A stretch of 64,000 nt of DNA, taken from contig CAZKIP010000002.1 of the NCBI GenBank assembly GCA_964552945.1, positions 1 to 64,000 on the forward strand. Reading direction: 5' to 3'. The stretch is from CAZEAB01 sp964552945 (GTDB lineage: Archaea; Nanobdellota; Nanobdellia; Woesearchaeales; GW2011-AR9). The translations under genes and the position numbers were made by a program. The notes beneath the pieces are model-generated. The model was not told the origin of the DNA. It worked only from the letters and a program-made list of their open reading frames with translations, and made no database searches. Below are positions 43,687 through 52,292 of the stretch, piece after piece (positions within the stretch are counted from its first letter, which is position 1; each line of letters opens with the position of its first letter).

Positions 43687-43715
43687 CTTTCAACTTAGGA
43701 ATTCGCTCCCAAAAA
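43687..43715 (-). other. tRNA intron 3 (59/60), 29 bases
   Basis: In the T loop. The bulge-helix-bulge is strict once intron 2 is gone: outer helix GGAGG/CCTCC is the T stem itself, three-base bulges AAT (5') and AGT (3'), central helix TTCA/TGAA, inner stem TTTGGGA with TTCCTAAG (with wobble pairs). The cuts leave TTCAAA and T, which complete TTCAAAT. Confidence 0.8.
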
Positions 43716-43721
43716 TTTGAA

Positions 43722-43753
43722 TTCGACGCCTACAAGAACTTTCTTAGTAGACT
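43722..43753 (-). other. tRNA intron 2 (53/54), 32 bases
   Basis: Between the T stem's 5' strand and the T loop. Inner stem GTCTAC with GTAGGC (one wobble). Central helix is weak: CGGA against GTCG, three pairs plus an A-G mismatch. Bulges GGA (5') and AAT (3') give cuts after GG and after AA. Less regular than the other two introns. Confidence 0.65.
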
Positions 43754-43777
43754 CCTCCGATCTCCGGGTTATGAGCC

Positions 43778-43808
43778 TTCCGCATCTGATACCTTTTGTT
43801 ACCAGATT
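43778..43808 (-). other. tRNA intron 1 (29/30), 31 bases
   Basis: In the anticodon stem. Central helix CCGC/GCGG (four pairs), inner helix ATCTG/CAGAT (five pairs), three-base bulges CGA (5') and AAG (3'). Standard cuts restore CCGGG in the stem. The outer helix is poor, a relaxed bulge-helix-bulge. Not the canonical 37/38 position. Confidence 0.85.
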
Positions 43809-43860
43809 CGGCGGGTACTCCTAGCTTCCCTATCCCGCTACAATCGATTAAACCTTTGAC

Positions 43861-43873
43861 TTATTTAAAAAAC
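43861..43873 (-). promoter_or_regulatory. TATA-like promoter of the tRNA gene
   Basis: GTTTTTTAAATAA on the minus strand, centred about 27 bases upstream of the tRNA 5' end at 43839. The position is typical of archaeal tRNA promoters. The remaining spacer to 44101 (about 230 bases) shows no clear gene. Confidence 0.55.
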
Positions 43874-44101
43874 TTTGCTTTATATTGGAAAAGAATCACA
43901 TTTTTTTGAAAAAAAGAGTCTTGGTGGTTTATTTTCAAGTTGAGCTAATTTCTAAAAGACTGGAAATGGGAGAGTCTATAACATTGAAGATTTCTTTTAA
44001 TTATAGTCCCTTTTTTCTCTTGTAAATAATACGCCCCAAAAAACCATTCTCTTTACTATACAAATAGAAACATTTAAATACCTCTTTATCGTAGTAACAA
44101 C

Positions 44102-44527
44102 ATGAAAAATGTGATGGTTCCAACAGGAGAAAAAAGAGAAACAGGCCTTTCTGAAACTAATCTATCAACGTTAGATTTAGAAGCATGCGTTGCTCTAGCT
44201 GGAAGAAATGGAAATAATGGTGTAATGATGCATTTGACTCAAATTTCACCTTTAAAAGCTTCTTTTGATTGGTTTAGAGCAAGAGTTCCTACTTCAGAAA
44301 AAGTTTATCTTGTAGGAGGAATGGATGGTAAATCTGAAGGATTCGTTTCTACTTTAAGAACCATGGCCAGAGATGCTGGTTATCAAAACATTGTTGAAGA
44401 TACTCTTGGAAGGTATCAAAGAAATTTATCTCTTTCTCAAACTGAAGCAAATGTTGAATATGTGCAACGAACTCGATATCTTCATCAAGAGGGTTCTTTT
44501 GTTGCCAGTACAAAAAGTTTGGATTAA
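44102..44527 (+). CDS. Hypothetical protein, 141 aa, weakly CheD-like
   Basis: Not securely recognised. A Cys29 in LEACVALAG and a His in VMMHLTQIS fifteen residues later, preceded by a Thr in STLDLE, loosely match the Cys-His-Thr arrangement of CheD-type glutamine deamidases. No chemotaxis genes are nearby, so this is only a suggestion. Soluble, no signal peptide. A TATA-like ATTTAAATACC lies about 25 bases before ATG 44102. Confidence 0.6.
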   Translation: MKNVMVPTGEKRETGLSETNLSTLDLEACVALAGRNGNNGVMMHLTQISPLKASFDWFRARVPTSEKVYLVGGMDGKSEGFVSTLRTMARDAGYQNIVEDTLGRYQRNLSLSQTEANVEYVQRTRYLHQEGSFVASTKSLD

Positions 44528-44573
44528 GGTCAATTAAGAAACATTTATATATTGCAATCCAATAGTCTTTTCA

Positions 44574-45494
44574 ATGAAAAAGAAGGTGTTGAAAAAGAGT
44601 AGAACTAGCTATTTTCTCTTAATTGTTGCCATAGTCTTATTTACTGTTTTTATTATTGTTCCAACCATCTTTTCTTTATTTAATGGAAGTAAATTAGGTA
44701 ATACCGCCTTAATCCCGGTTTCTGGTGTTATAACTGGAAGTGGTGGCAAGGTTTTAGGCGCATCCACAATTTCTTCTCAATCAATTGTTGATTTTATCGA
44801 AAAGGCTGATGAAAATCCGGCGATTAAAGTTATCGTGTTAGAAATAAATTCTCCAGGTGGTTCTGCAGTAGCATCCGATGAAATTGGTCAAGCTGTAAAA
44901 AATGCTGAAAAACCTGTTCTTTCATATATTCGAGAAGTTGGAGCTTCTGGAGGTTATTGGGTTGCATCCGCTACAGACCAGATTTTTGCTAATCGAATGA
45001 CCATTACAGGAAGTATTGGAGTCATTTCCTCATATTTAGAGTTCAGTGGTTTAATGGAAGAATATGGTGTTGGCTATGAAAGGCTTGTTTCAGGAAAAAA
45101 TAAAGATATGGGTACACCTTTCAAAAAATTAACTCCGGAAGAAAGAGAAGTTATGCAGAAAAAAATAGATTTAATTCATGATTTTTTTATTGAGGAAGTT
45201 GCAAATAATAGAGGGCTTTCAATCGAGAAAGTAAGAGATTTAGCAACAGGAGAAATATTTTTGGGAGTAGAAGCCAAACAATTAGGTTTAGTTGATCAGT
45301 TGGGAGACATGGATACTGTTTCTGAGTATATTAAGAAACAATACCACCTAGAGGAAGTTGTCTATAGTCGTTATGAAAGTAAGCCCGGATTGTTTGATTT
45401 GTTAACTGGGGTACTAACTGATTTGTCCTTTAATTTTGGACAAGGCATTGGTTCTTTGTTTGTCGAAGGTGGAAACAAGGTTATGCTTATTTAA
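44574..45494 (+). CDS. sppA: Signal peptide peptidase SppA (S49)
   Basis: 306 residues. One N-terminal membrane helix (about 13-35), then the S49 core: VLEINSPGGS, the nucleophile Ser in REVGASGGYWVAS, and the TGSIGVI strand; a conserved Lys follows in the SGKNKD region. It degrades cleaved signal peptides in the membrane. The next gene, a subtilisin, starts ten bases after its stop, suggesting co-transcription. Confidence 0.9.
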   Translation: MKKKVLKKSRTSYFLLIVAIVLFTVFIIVPTIFSLFNGSKLGNTALIPVSGVITGSGGKVLGASTISSQSIVDFIEKADENPAIKVIVLEINSPGGSAVASDEIGQAVKNAEKPVLSYIREVGASGGYWVASATDQIFANRMTITGSIGVISSYLEFSGLMEEYGVGYERLVSGKNKDMGTPFKKLTPEEREVMQKKIDLIHDFFIEEVANNRGLSIEKVRDLATGEIFLGVEAKQLGLVDQLGDMDTVSEYIKKQYHLEEVVYSRYESKPGLFDLLTGVLTDLSFNFGQGIGSLFVEGGNKVMLI

Positions 45495-45504
45495 AATTAT
45501 TAAA

Positions 45505-48500
45505 ATGAGGGGGAGAGTATGTTTATTAGTCGTAATGTTAGTTTTACTAGTTCCTATTGTTTTAGCTGTTGACGTTTCTGATGAACTTGTTGAATCTTTT
45601 GAAAATAATGAGGAAGTTTCTGTTATAGTGATGTTGAAGGATGAATCTATACTGACTGATGAAGTTCTGGGAATTTCTGAAAATAAAAAATCTAGAAAAA
45701 AAGTTTTCAATAAACGAAACAAAAAAGCAGGAAATTTCCAAGAGAAATTAAAATTAAGGAAAAGAATGATTAGAAATGTTCAAGATAAAGTTCTGGAAGA
45801 TTTGGGTGGTGTTCAGGAAGAAAGTAATGGCGCACTTATAGTTTCTAATGATGTTTTACAAGATAAAAGTAAAAAAAAGAACAAAAATAAAATAATTAAT
45901 AGAAAAAACAAACGGAAATCCAAATTAGAAAGATACTCTGCCTTAAATGGTTTGAGTGGTAAAATAACTAAGGAAGAACTTAAGAAACTTAGAAAAAATA
46001 ATTTGGTTGATAAAATTCTTCCTGTAAAAACGATAAAACCTTTGCTAAGTTCTTCAATGCCTTTTGTCAATGCCAACGATGCTCACAATTTATCCGTAGC
46101 TGGATATAACATTACTGGAGTGGGTGAAACAATTTGTGTAATTGATACAGGAGTTGATTATACTCACATTGCGTTAGGAAATTGTAGCACTGCCGATTTT
46201 ACTGCAGGAAATTGTGGAAAAGTAATTAGTGGATGGGATTTCGGTTCTGGTGATAATGATCCTAAAGATGTTAACAGCCATGGAACTCATGTGGCTGGAA
46301 TTGCCGCTTCTAATAATTCCACTTACAAAGGAGTAGCTCCTGATGCTAAATTGGTAGCGTTAAAAGTTTTTAACGACGCTGGAGGAGGAACCACTGGTTG
46401 GGCCATTTCAGGGATTGATTGGTGTATCAACAATGCAACTAAATTCAATATCTCTGTTATAACAATGAGTATTGCTGTAACCGATCAGAGTTCTAATGAA
46501 ATTATTCACACTACCGCTTGTGATGATACAACCACGGGAGATACTTCTGGTTTAGCTGCTGCGGCTAGTGAAGCCCAAGCTTACGGGATCTTTGTAGATG
46601 CATCTGCAGGTAATGATGCGGACTTAACGGGTTTAGCTTCACCTGCTTGTGGAGAAAATGTAACCTCTGTTGGGAATAGCAATGGTAATTCTATCGGTGG
46701 TGGGAACAGAGCTTCTCTTCTAGACATATTAGCTCCGGGAACATCAATTTATTCCACAGTACTTAACGACGCTTTTGATTCTAAGGGCGGAACTTCAATG
46801 TCTGCTCCTCATGTAGCTGGTGCCGCTGCTCTATTACATCAATATTGGAGATTATCTTTCCCTGGAAATATTACTCCAGAATACATAAGACAGAAATTAA
46901 AGATAACGGGGATTGATGTAAATGATTCCGGCGGAACAAAATTAATTTTCCCTCGTTTAGATGTTCTTTCAGCATTACAACCTTTCATTAATTATACCTC
47001 AACAAGTGCAGAAAACAATTCCTACATTTCATCTAACTCTACTTTCATCAACATCTCTTCTGACGTCAATCTAACAAATGCATTTTTGGAATGGCATTAT
47101 AGCAATGGGACAATTGTTAATTTTACAATGACCAAACAGAATGGAACTTATTTTTCTTTTAACGTGACCAACCTTATTGAAGGAACGGAAACTTATTTTG
47201 TTTATGGAAATGATACGGGAGATTTGATTGGCACAAGCAAATTAAGAACCTTGAACATTGATACAACATTGCCAGATGTTAACATTACATCTCCTTTAAA
47301 TGATTCTAATTTTAGTACAGGAACTCAGTCTTTTAATGTTACAATTAACGATTTAAGTATAAGCACAGTTTATTTTAGTTTTGACAATGCTACTGGTACC
47401 CCATTTAATGTAACTCCTTCTAACAATAGTGGCAATTGGAATAGTAATGTTAATCTTGACCTCTTCACAGAAGGATTACATACACTACTTGTTTTAGTTA
47501 ACGATTCATCTAACAATCAAAATAATACAGAAAAGATTTATTTTAATATTGATAAAACTCCTCCAAATGTTGCTTTTGTTACTCCATTAGTCAACAGAAA
47601 TTTTTCCATTACTTCAAGTAATCAAACATTTAATATTACTGCTATCGATACAAATTTTTCTATCAGTTTTGTATTATTTAATTTTGATAACTCTTCTGGA
47701 ACTTCATTTAATGTCACTGCAATTAATCAATCAGGTAATTGGGTTGCTAGTTACAACGTCTCATCTTTAGCAGAAGGTTCGCACACTTTAACAATCATCG
47801 CCAACGATACTTTGGGAAACGTAAATAACACAGAAACAATAACATTTGTTGTTGATTTTACTCCTCCTGCTGTCACAACCATAACTCCAACTGCTTCACA
47901 GAATTATACTTTTTTATCTGGTAATCAAACTTTCAATGTTACAGTTACGGATACAAATCTTTCAATTAATTCTGTTTTATTTAGTTTTGATAACTCTTCT
48001 GGAACTTCATTTAATGTCACTGCAATTAATCAATCGGGTAATTGGGTTGCCAGCTACAATGTTTCATATTTGGCCGATGGAGACCATATTGTAACCATCC
48101 TTGCTAATGATTCTTCTGATAATGTTAATAGGACGGAACAATTTACATTTAATGTTGATGTTAATACTCCCACCACTACTTATAATTCTCCGGTAAATTC
48201 ATACAATTCATCATCAGTTGATATAATATTCAATTGTTCCGTAACAGAAAATGTTGCTTTATCTAATATGACTCTTTATGGAAATTGGAGTTCAGGATGG
48301 CATGCAAACCAAACTAATTTTATTAATGGAACTTCCAATGAATCTACTTTCTCTAAGTCGGTATTAGAAGGTACTTACATTTGGAATTGTTTATCTTCAG
48401 ATAATACTTCAAATACTGCCTTTGCTTCAGTTAATCGCACCATAACAATTGATTTAACCGCTCCTGTGATATCTGCTGTGAGCTCTGGAACTCCATCAAC

Positions 48501-49494
48501 TACTGCTGCTACAATAACTTGGACAACCAACGAATTATCTAACTCATCGGTAAATAGTGGAATCAATCTTTCTTTGGGAACCATTACAAGTAGCAATTCA
48601 ATGGTAACTTCACATAGTGTTGCTTTAAGTGGTTTGTCCGCATCAACAAATTACAAATATAATGTTACTTCCTGTGATCATTCTGGGAATTGTTTAACTA
48701 ATAGTAGTTTTAGTTTCACCACTCCAGCTGCTTCTTCGGGAGATAGCGGTTCTTCCGGCGGTTCTTCTGGCGGCGGCGGTGGAGGAGGTGGCGGCGGCGG
48801 TGGCGCCACTACAACAACGACTACTACTGACACACCAACTCCAGCTCCAGCAATTTCATTTCCATCTACGAGCAGTTCATCTAGTGGAACTTCAACAGAC
48901 GAAAAACCTGCTCCTGCTCCTACAGAAATTCCTGCGCCACCTAAATTCACACAATCGGTAAAAATAACTAAAGATCAAACTAGTACAATTAAAGTGACTG
49001 AATCAAAGATTGCTTTCAAAGAAATTGAATTGGAAAGTGGGGAAGATTTACAATTTGAAATGAGCATAACATCTTTTAGTGAGAAACCAGAATCTCTTCC
49101 TGCTTTAGAAAAAGCATACCAGTATGTAGAAGTAATTACTGACGTTGATGCAACAACGTTAGAAGATGTAAAAATTAAATTTAATGTTCCCGAATCATGG
49201 CTTTTAGAAAGACATTTCAAAGAGGAATCTGTACGTCTCCATAATTTTGTTGATGGTTCATGGGAGAAATTGGAAACAAAACTGATTACAAAAGAAAACA
49301 AGGAATTTATTTATGAAGTTAAAGTGGATCATTTTTCATTTTTTGCAATTACTGCGGATTCAAAGTTGGAAGATAGCTGGTTAAAAACAATTATTCCTGA
49401 AAAATTTGGCAAGAAAGAATTTATTTTTCTAGGAATCATTGGTTTAATAATTGGTTTGGTAATTTTGTATTTTCTTTTGGGAGATAAAAATTGA
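45505..49494 (+). CDS. Surface-anchored subtilisin with Ig-like repeats
   Basis: About 1,329 residues. Start ATG 45505 gives a signal peptide (RGRVCLLVVMLVLLVPIVLA); the frame extends back to 45436 inside sppA. After a Lys-rich propeptide comes an S8 domain with Asp (CVIDTGVDYTH), His (SHGTHVAGI), Asn (ASAGNDADL) and Ser (GTSMSAPHVAGAAAL). Three or more Ig-like repeats of about 101 residues follow, then a fibronectin III-like domain, a Gly-rich linker, a PGF-pre-PGF-like domain (FTQSVKITKDQ to FSFFAIT) and a C-terminal membrane anchor. Probably an extracellular protease on the cell surface. Many N-x-S/T sites suggest N-glycosylation. Confidence 0.9.
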   Translation: MRGRVCLLVVMLVLLVPIVLAVDVSDELVESFENNEEVSVIVMLKDESILTDEVLGISENKKSRKKVFNKRNKKAGNFQEKLKLRKRMIRNVQDKVLEDLGGVQEESNGALIVSNDVLQDKSKKKNKNKIINRKNKRKSKLERYSALNGLSGKITKEELKKLRKNNLVDKILPVKTIKPLLSSSMPFVNANDAHNLSVAGYNITGVGETICVIDTGVDYTHIALGNCSTADFTAGNCGKVISGWDFGSGDNDPKDVNSHGTHVAGIAASNNSTYKGVAPDAKLVALKVFNDAGGGTTGWAISGIDWCINNATKFNISVITMSIAVTDQSSNEIIHTTACDDTTTGDTSGLAAAASEAQAYGIFVDASAGNDADLTGLASPACGENVTSVGNSNGNSIGGGNRASLLDILAPGTSIYSTVLNDAFDSKGGTSMSAPHVAGAAALLHQYWRLSFPGNITPEYIRQKLKITGIDVNDSGGTKLIFPRLDVLSALQPFINYTSTSAENNSYISSNSTFINISSDVNLTNAFLEWHYSNGTIVNFTMTKQNGTYFSFNVTNLIEGTETYFVYGNDTGDLIGTSKLRTLNIDTTLPDVNITSPLNDSNFSTGTQSFNVTINDLSISTVYFSFDNATGTPFNVTPSNNSGNWNSNVNLDLFTEGLHTLLVLVNDSSNNQNNTEKIYFNIDKTPPNVAFVTPLVNRNFSITSSNQTFNITAIDTNFSISFVLFNFDNSSGTSFNVTAINQSGNWVASYNVSSLAEGSHTLTIIANDTLGNVNNTETITFVVDFTPPAVTTITPTASQNYTFLSGNQTFNVTVTDTNLSINSVLFSFDNSSGTSFNVTAINQSGNWVASYNVSYLADGDHIVTILANDSSDNVNRTEQFTFNVDVNTPTTTYNSPVNSYNSSSVDIIFNCSVTENVALSNMTLYGNWSSGWHANQTNFINGTSNESTFSKSVLEGTYIWNCLSSDNTSNTAFASVNRTITIDLTAPVISAVSSGTPSTTAATITWTTNELSNSSVNSGINLSLGTITSSNSMVTSHSVALSGLSASTNYKYNVTSCDHSGNCLTNSSFSFTTPAASSGDSGSSGGSSGGGGGGGGGGGGATTTTTTTDTPTPAPAISFPSTSSSSSGTSTDEKPAPAPTEIPAPPKFTQSVKITKDQTSTIKVTESKIAFKEIELESGEDLQFEMSITSFSEKPESLPALEKAYQYVEVITDVDATTLEDVKIKFNVPESWLLERHFKEESVRLHNFVDGSWEKLETKLITKENKEFIYEVKVDHFSFFAITADSKLEDSWLKTIIPEKFGKKEFIFLGIIGLIIGLVILYFLLGDKN
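47682..48052 (+). repeat. Near-identical repeat units inside the subtilisin gene
   Basis: Bases 47682-47749 and 47985-48052 (68 bases each) differ at only two positions, exactly 303 bases (101 codons) apart. A third, more diverged copy begins about 47388. This fits recent duplication or gene conversion of one Ig-like module. Confidence 0.9.
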
Positions 49495-49549
49495 ATTATT
49501 ATTCTACTCTTCCAATATCTTTATATTCTATTGAAAAATGAAATGATAG

Positions 49550-50341
49550 ATGTCTAAAATGGAATTTGAAGGTTTTGATTCTGTGTTGGATAATACTCTA
49601 TTCATTAGGTTAGGCGATTCCTACGATTCTAGTGTTGATGGTGGTTCTAGTCCTGCAAGAGTTCTTTCTTTGGAAAGATATAACCTCCCCAGTGTTGACG
49701 AAGTAATTAGTTATGGTCGATTAGTAAGGGAAAAAATAAATGATTCCTCTGATTCTTTATTGGAGCCAACTAATTCTTATGAGGCTCTTCAAATGAAAAT
49801 GTCTGATGAACTTTTTGAAGAATGTGATGGCGCTGATTTTCATAAATTTGTTCTTAGAGAAAGGGTTGTTTTTCCAGAAAGAAGACAGCACCTCGGAATT
49901 TCTTATGGAACAATTCCTTTTGCAAAAATACCTGTCCTCTATCAAAAATCTGCAATGGCATCTAGAATAAAAGTTATTGATGAAGTAGATCGCCTGCTTG
50001 TAGATGATGAGGATTTGGGCATTACATTATCTTTAGTCGAGGGGGCTCTTCCAAAAAGAGAAGGTATTAATTTCTTAGTAACTGAAGGAGTTTATTCTTC
50101 AAATTCATTTATGGCTTCCAGAACTTACAACTCTGAGGAAATGCTGCAATTTGTTGACATGATTTATCGTGGACTTAAGAATAAAAAAATTGTTTCAATG
50201 GTTGTTCATAGACCTGATGAATTAACTCTACCCAACATCTCTTATCAGGCAGTTGCTAGATTTCTTGAACATCTTGGATATGAAATAGTACAAAAAAAAC
50301 CCGGCGTGTCAGGGAAATCAGATCTGTCTTTTACTAACTAG
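49550..50341 (+). CDS. Hypothetical protein, 263 aa
   Basis: Not recognised. A soluble, acidic protein rich in Ser, Glu, Asp and Val, without signal peptide. Segments such as VVFPERRQHLGISYGT and GINFLVTEGVY suggest an alpha/beta fold. A TATA-like CTTTATATTC lies 25-30 bases before ATG 49550; a second in-frame ATG is at 49559. Tail to tail with the PlsC-like gene. Confidence 0.7.
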   Translation: MSKMEFEGFDSVLDNTLFIRLGDSYDSSVDGGSSPARVLSLERYNLPSVDEVISYGRLVREKINDSSDSLLEPTNSYEALQMKMSDELFEECDGADFHKFVLRERVVFPERRQHLGISYGTIPFAKIPVLYQKSAMASRIKVIDEVDRLLVDDEDLGITLSLVEGALPKREGINFLVTEGVYSSNSFMASRTYNSEEMLQFVDMIYRGLKNKKIVSMVVHRPDELTLPNISYQAVARFLEHLGYEIVQKKPGVSGKSDLSFTN

Positions 50342-50349
50342 AATTGAAT

Positions 50350-51414
50350 TTAAAATTTAATTGCTAGAATACTTGCAACTTTTCTTTCTACATTAGCGAC
50401 ACTTTCAACTCTGTTTGCGTTATATTGAACGACATTTCCTTGGTCCTTTTCTTTCCAATCTTTGATACTTGGTTTATGGAGAATTTTTCCAGTATCAATT
50501 GTTCCATTGTCTGAGATATATCCTAATTTAGTTGCATTAAGGAGAAAAGTTTCCCATAACTCTTGATCAGCGAATGGAGCAAGCATTCCTTCATCAACAA
50601 AGAAACCATCTGAAGAAAGATAGAATGCTTGTTGAGTAACTATTCCCCTCATATCTTTCAAGTTAACATTCCCTTCTCCACTTTTAGCCATCCTTACTAA
50701 ATAATGTGAAGATAATTGAGTTAAGGTGAAAGTGTTTAATCTAGCCCATGCGCTAACCAATTTATCATCAAACTCTCCTCTATTACCTTCATTATAAAAT
50801 GGTTTTCCAACATTTAAAAAAACTCTTGGCTTATTACCTGAGATTGTATCAATAGAATTTCCAATTGGAACACACCTCACAGAACTTTCATTTACTTTGC
50901 TTGCATGGTATGCTCCTGCTTTTGGCATTTGTATTCTTCCGTTTGATTTTGAAGTTCCCTCTGCAGCTATGCAAACATCAATCCCTCGCTGATAATACCC
51001 TTTCAACTTTTCAAGTGCTCCCCTATTTTGTTCTAATCTCTCTTCCTCGGTTCCTTGCCAATCTTGTTTTCTAATAATGGGAACAAAAACGGTGTGTTTC
51101 ATTAATTGATCTGCCGCCCACGAACCAACTTTATTATTGAAATAATTTGTTCTTGACATTCCATTAATGGGTGGAATGCCAATCTCCCACCATAAAGAAC
51201 CCAAATTATGAAAATCTGCCCAACTTTCATGTTTAGGTAACCACAATGTTGATTCTGATGAATCTTGGATATTTTCTTTTCCTGTTACTACGTATTTTTC
51301 ATTTTTAAACATTTCAATTGCTCTTAGAATGCCACATAGAAGAAAAGGAAACCCTTGTGCAACTACTCCTCTTACGCCTAATGGTTTTGTTTTAACTATG
51401 TGGTCTAAACTCAT
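50350..51414 (-). CDS. PlsC-like acyltransferase
   Basis: 354 residues. The acyltransferase box HxxxxD is present (LPKHESWADFH) and so is the glycerol-phosphate-binding AAEGTSKSNGR motif, where family members have an (F/P)EGTR block. There is an N-terminal hydrophobic segment. Such enzymes acylate lysophosphatidic acid in bacteria. Archaeal membrane lipids are ether-linked, so the substrate is unclear; gpsA at 6822 supplies the matching sn-glycerol-3-phosphate. Residues past about 230 are not recognised. Confidence 0.75.
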   Translation of the reverse strand: MSLDHIVKTKPLGVRGVVAQGFPFLLCGILRAIEMFKNEKYVVTGKENIQDSSESTLWLPKHESWADFHNLGSLWWEIGIPPINGMSRTNYFNNKVGSWAADQLMKHTVFVPIIRKQDWQGTEEERLEQNRGALEKLKGYYQRGIDVCIAAEGTSKSNGRIQMPKAGAYHASKVNESSVRCVPIGNSIDTISGNKPRVFLNVGKPFYNEGNRGEFDDKLVSAWARLNTFTLTQLSSHYLVRMAKSGEGNVNLKDMRGIVTQQAFYLSSDGFFVDEGMLAPFADQELWETFLLNATKLGYISDNGTIDTGKILHKPSIKDWKEKDQGNVVQYNANRVESVANVERKVASILAIKF

Positions 51415-51451
51415 AAGGATAAAATTTGTTTATTTTTTTATAAAATTTTGT

Positions 51452-52069
51452 CTAGAAATCCATCAAACTTTTCTGCGTCCTTTTTACAGAAATAACGCTT
51501 GCAATCGTTTCAAAATCTTTCTCCATCTGAGCTAACATCTCAGGATTACGTCCTGAGTATAACAAAGCGGCAGGATGTACCACGGGAACCACTTTAATTC
51601 CTTCAAAATCAAATATCCTCCCTCTGATACTCTTTATTCCAGTTTTACCAATAATTCTGTCGGTGGCAAAATTTCCAATGGTAACAATAACCTTTGGTTT
51701 CATTACTGCAATTAATTGGCTCAACCTTTCTTTGCAATTGGTAACTTCTTCCTTTTTAGGATTTCTGTTATTGGGTGGTCTGCAAAGGATAGTGTTGGTA
51801 ATGAAAATCTCCTCTCTATCCAATCCGATATGAGATAAGAGTTGAGAAAGTATTCGTCCAGACATGCCACAAAAAGGAATTCCCTGCTTATCTTCATTTG
51901 CTCCTGGGGCTTCTCCAATAAAGATGACTTCTGCATTTGGGTTACCTGAACCAAAAACAACTTGTGTTCTGCTATCACAAAGAGAGGGACATTTGGCACA
52001 TTTTGAGTATTCATCTTTTAGTTCTTCAAATGTCATTTCTTCTGAAATTTCAGCAAACTTTATAAACAA
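51452..52069 (-). CDS. udg: Uracil-DNA glycosylase, family 4
   Basis: 205 residues. The family-4 iron-sulfur Cys pairs (CAKCPSLC and later Cys), the GEAPGANEDKQG catalytic motif and the VVPVVHPAALL motif are all present. It excises uracil from DNA. The C-terminus ends in TQKSLMDF, a Q-x-x-L-x-x-F PCNA-interacting peptide, so it probably binds the sliding clamp. Confidence 0.93.
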   Translation of the reverse strand: MFIKFAEISEEMTFEELKDEYSKCAKCPSLCDSRTQVVFGSGNPNAEVIFIGEAPGANEDKQGIPFCGMSGRILSQLLSHIGLDREEIFITNTILCRPPNNRNPKKEEVTNCKERLSQLIAVMKPKVIVTIGNFATDRIIGKTGIKSIRGRIFDFEGIKVVPVVHPAALLYSGRNPEMLAQMEKDFETIASVISVKRTQKSLMDF

Positions 52070-52090
52070 TTTCTTAGTTTCGGTATAATA

Positions 52091-52279
52091 ATGGAAGTTT
52101 CAGAGCAAAAACCTAGTAAAGTGAAAAAATTTATAAAAGAAACTATGCGAGTTATGCGTATTACCAAGAAGCCAAGTCGCACTGAGTTTCAAAACTTAAC
52201 TAAAGTTACAGGTTTAGGTTGTGCAATTATTGGGGCAATAGGTTTTTTGATATTCATACTAAAACAAATTTTTTTATAG
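52091..52279 (+). CDS. secE: Protein translocase subunit SecE/Sec61 gamma
   Basis: 62 residues with one C-terminal membrane helix (about 38-60). The amphipathic helix carries KPSRTEFQNLTKVTGLG, the SecE/Sec61-gamma signature. It clamps SecY in the protein-conducting channel. Adjacent to spt5 (13-base gap), a pairing common in archaea. Confidence 0.92.
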   Translation: MEVSEQKPSKVKKFIKETMRVMRITKKPSRTEFQNLTKVTGLGCAIIGAIGFLIFILKQIFL

Positions 52280-52292
52280 GAAGGAAACTAAA

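Larger units (their letters stand above)
43673..43839 (-). tRNA. Initiator tRNA-Met (CAT) with three introns
   Basis: Read on the minus strand, AGCGGGA (43833-43839) pairs with TCCCGCT (43674-43680), discriminator A 43673; CCA is not encoded. Three introns are needed for a standard cloverleaf: 31 bases between tRNA positions 29/30 (43778-43808), 32 bases at 53/54 (43722-43753) and 29 bases at 59/60 (43687-43715). Removal gives a CCGGG/CCCGG anticodon stem, loop CTCATAA, GGAGG/CCTCC T stem, and T loop TTCAAAT. The third exon is only six bases (TTCAAA). The GGG/CCC D stem, three-GC anticodon stem and AGCGGGA acceptor are archaeal initiator features. A TATA-like box is at about 43861-43873. Confidence 0.85.

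Noticed and set aside
43673..43839. A simpler reading of the tRNA with only two introns (one at 29/30 and one 55-base intron in the T arm)
   Set aside because: It would give an eight-base T loop TTGAAAGT that lacks the conserved C56, whereas the three-intron reading gives TTCAAAT and a strict bulge-helix-bulge for intron 3.
43860..44100. Further ncRNA or ORF in the tRNA-hypothetical gene spacer
   Set aside because: Only a 19-codon frame (MGESITLKISF...) and AT-rich sequence; no stable structure was seen.
48678..48961. ORFs opposite or overlapping the Gly-rich linker of the subtilisin gene
   Set aside because: They are shadow frames of the Gly/Ser/Thr codon repeats; Pro/Val runs are a by-product.
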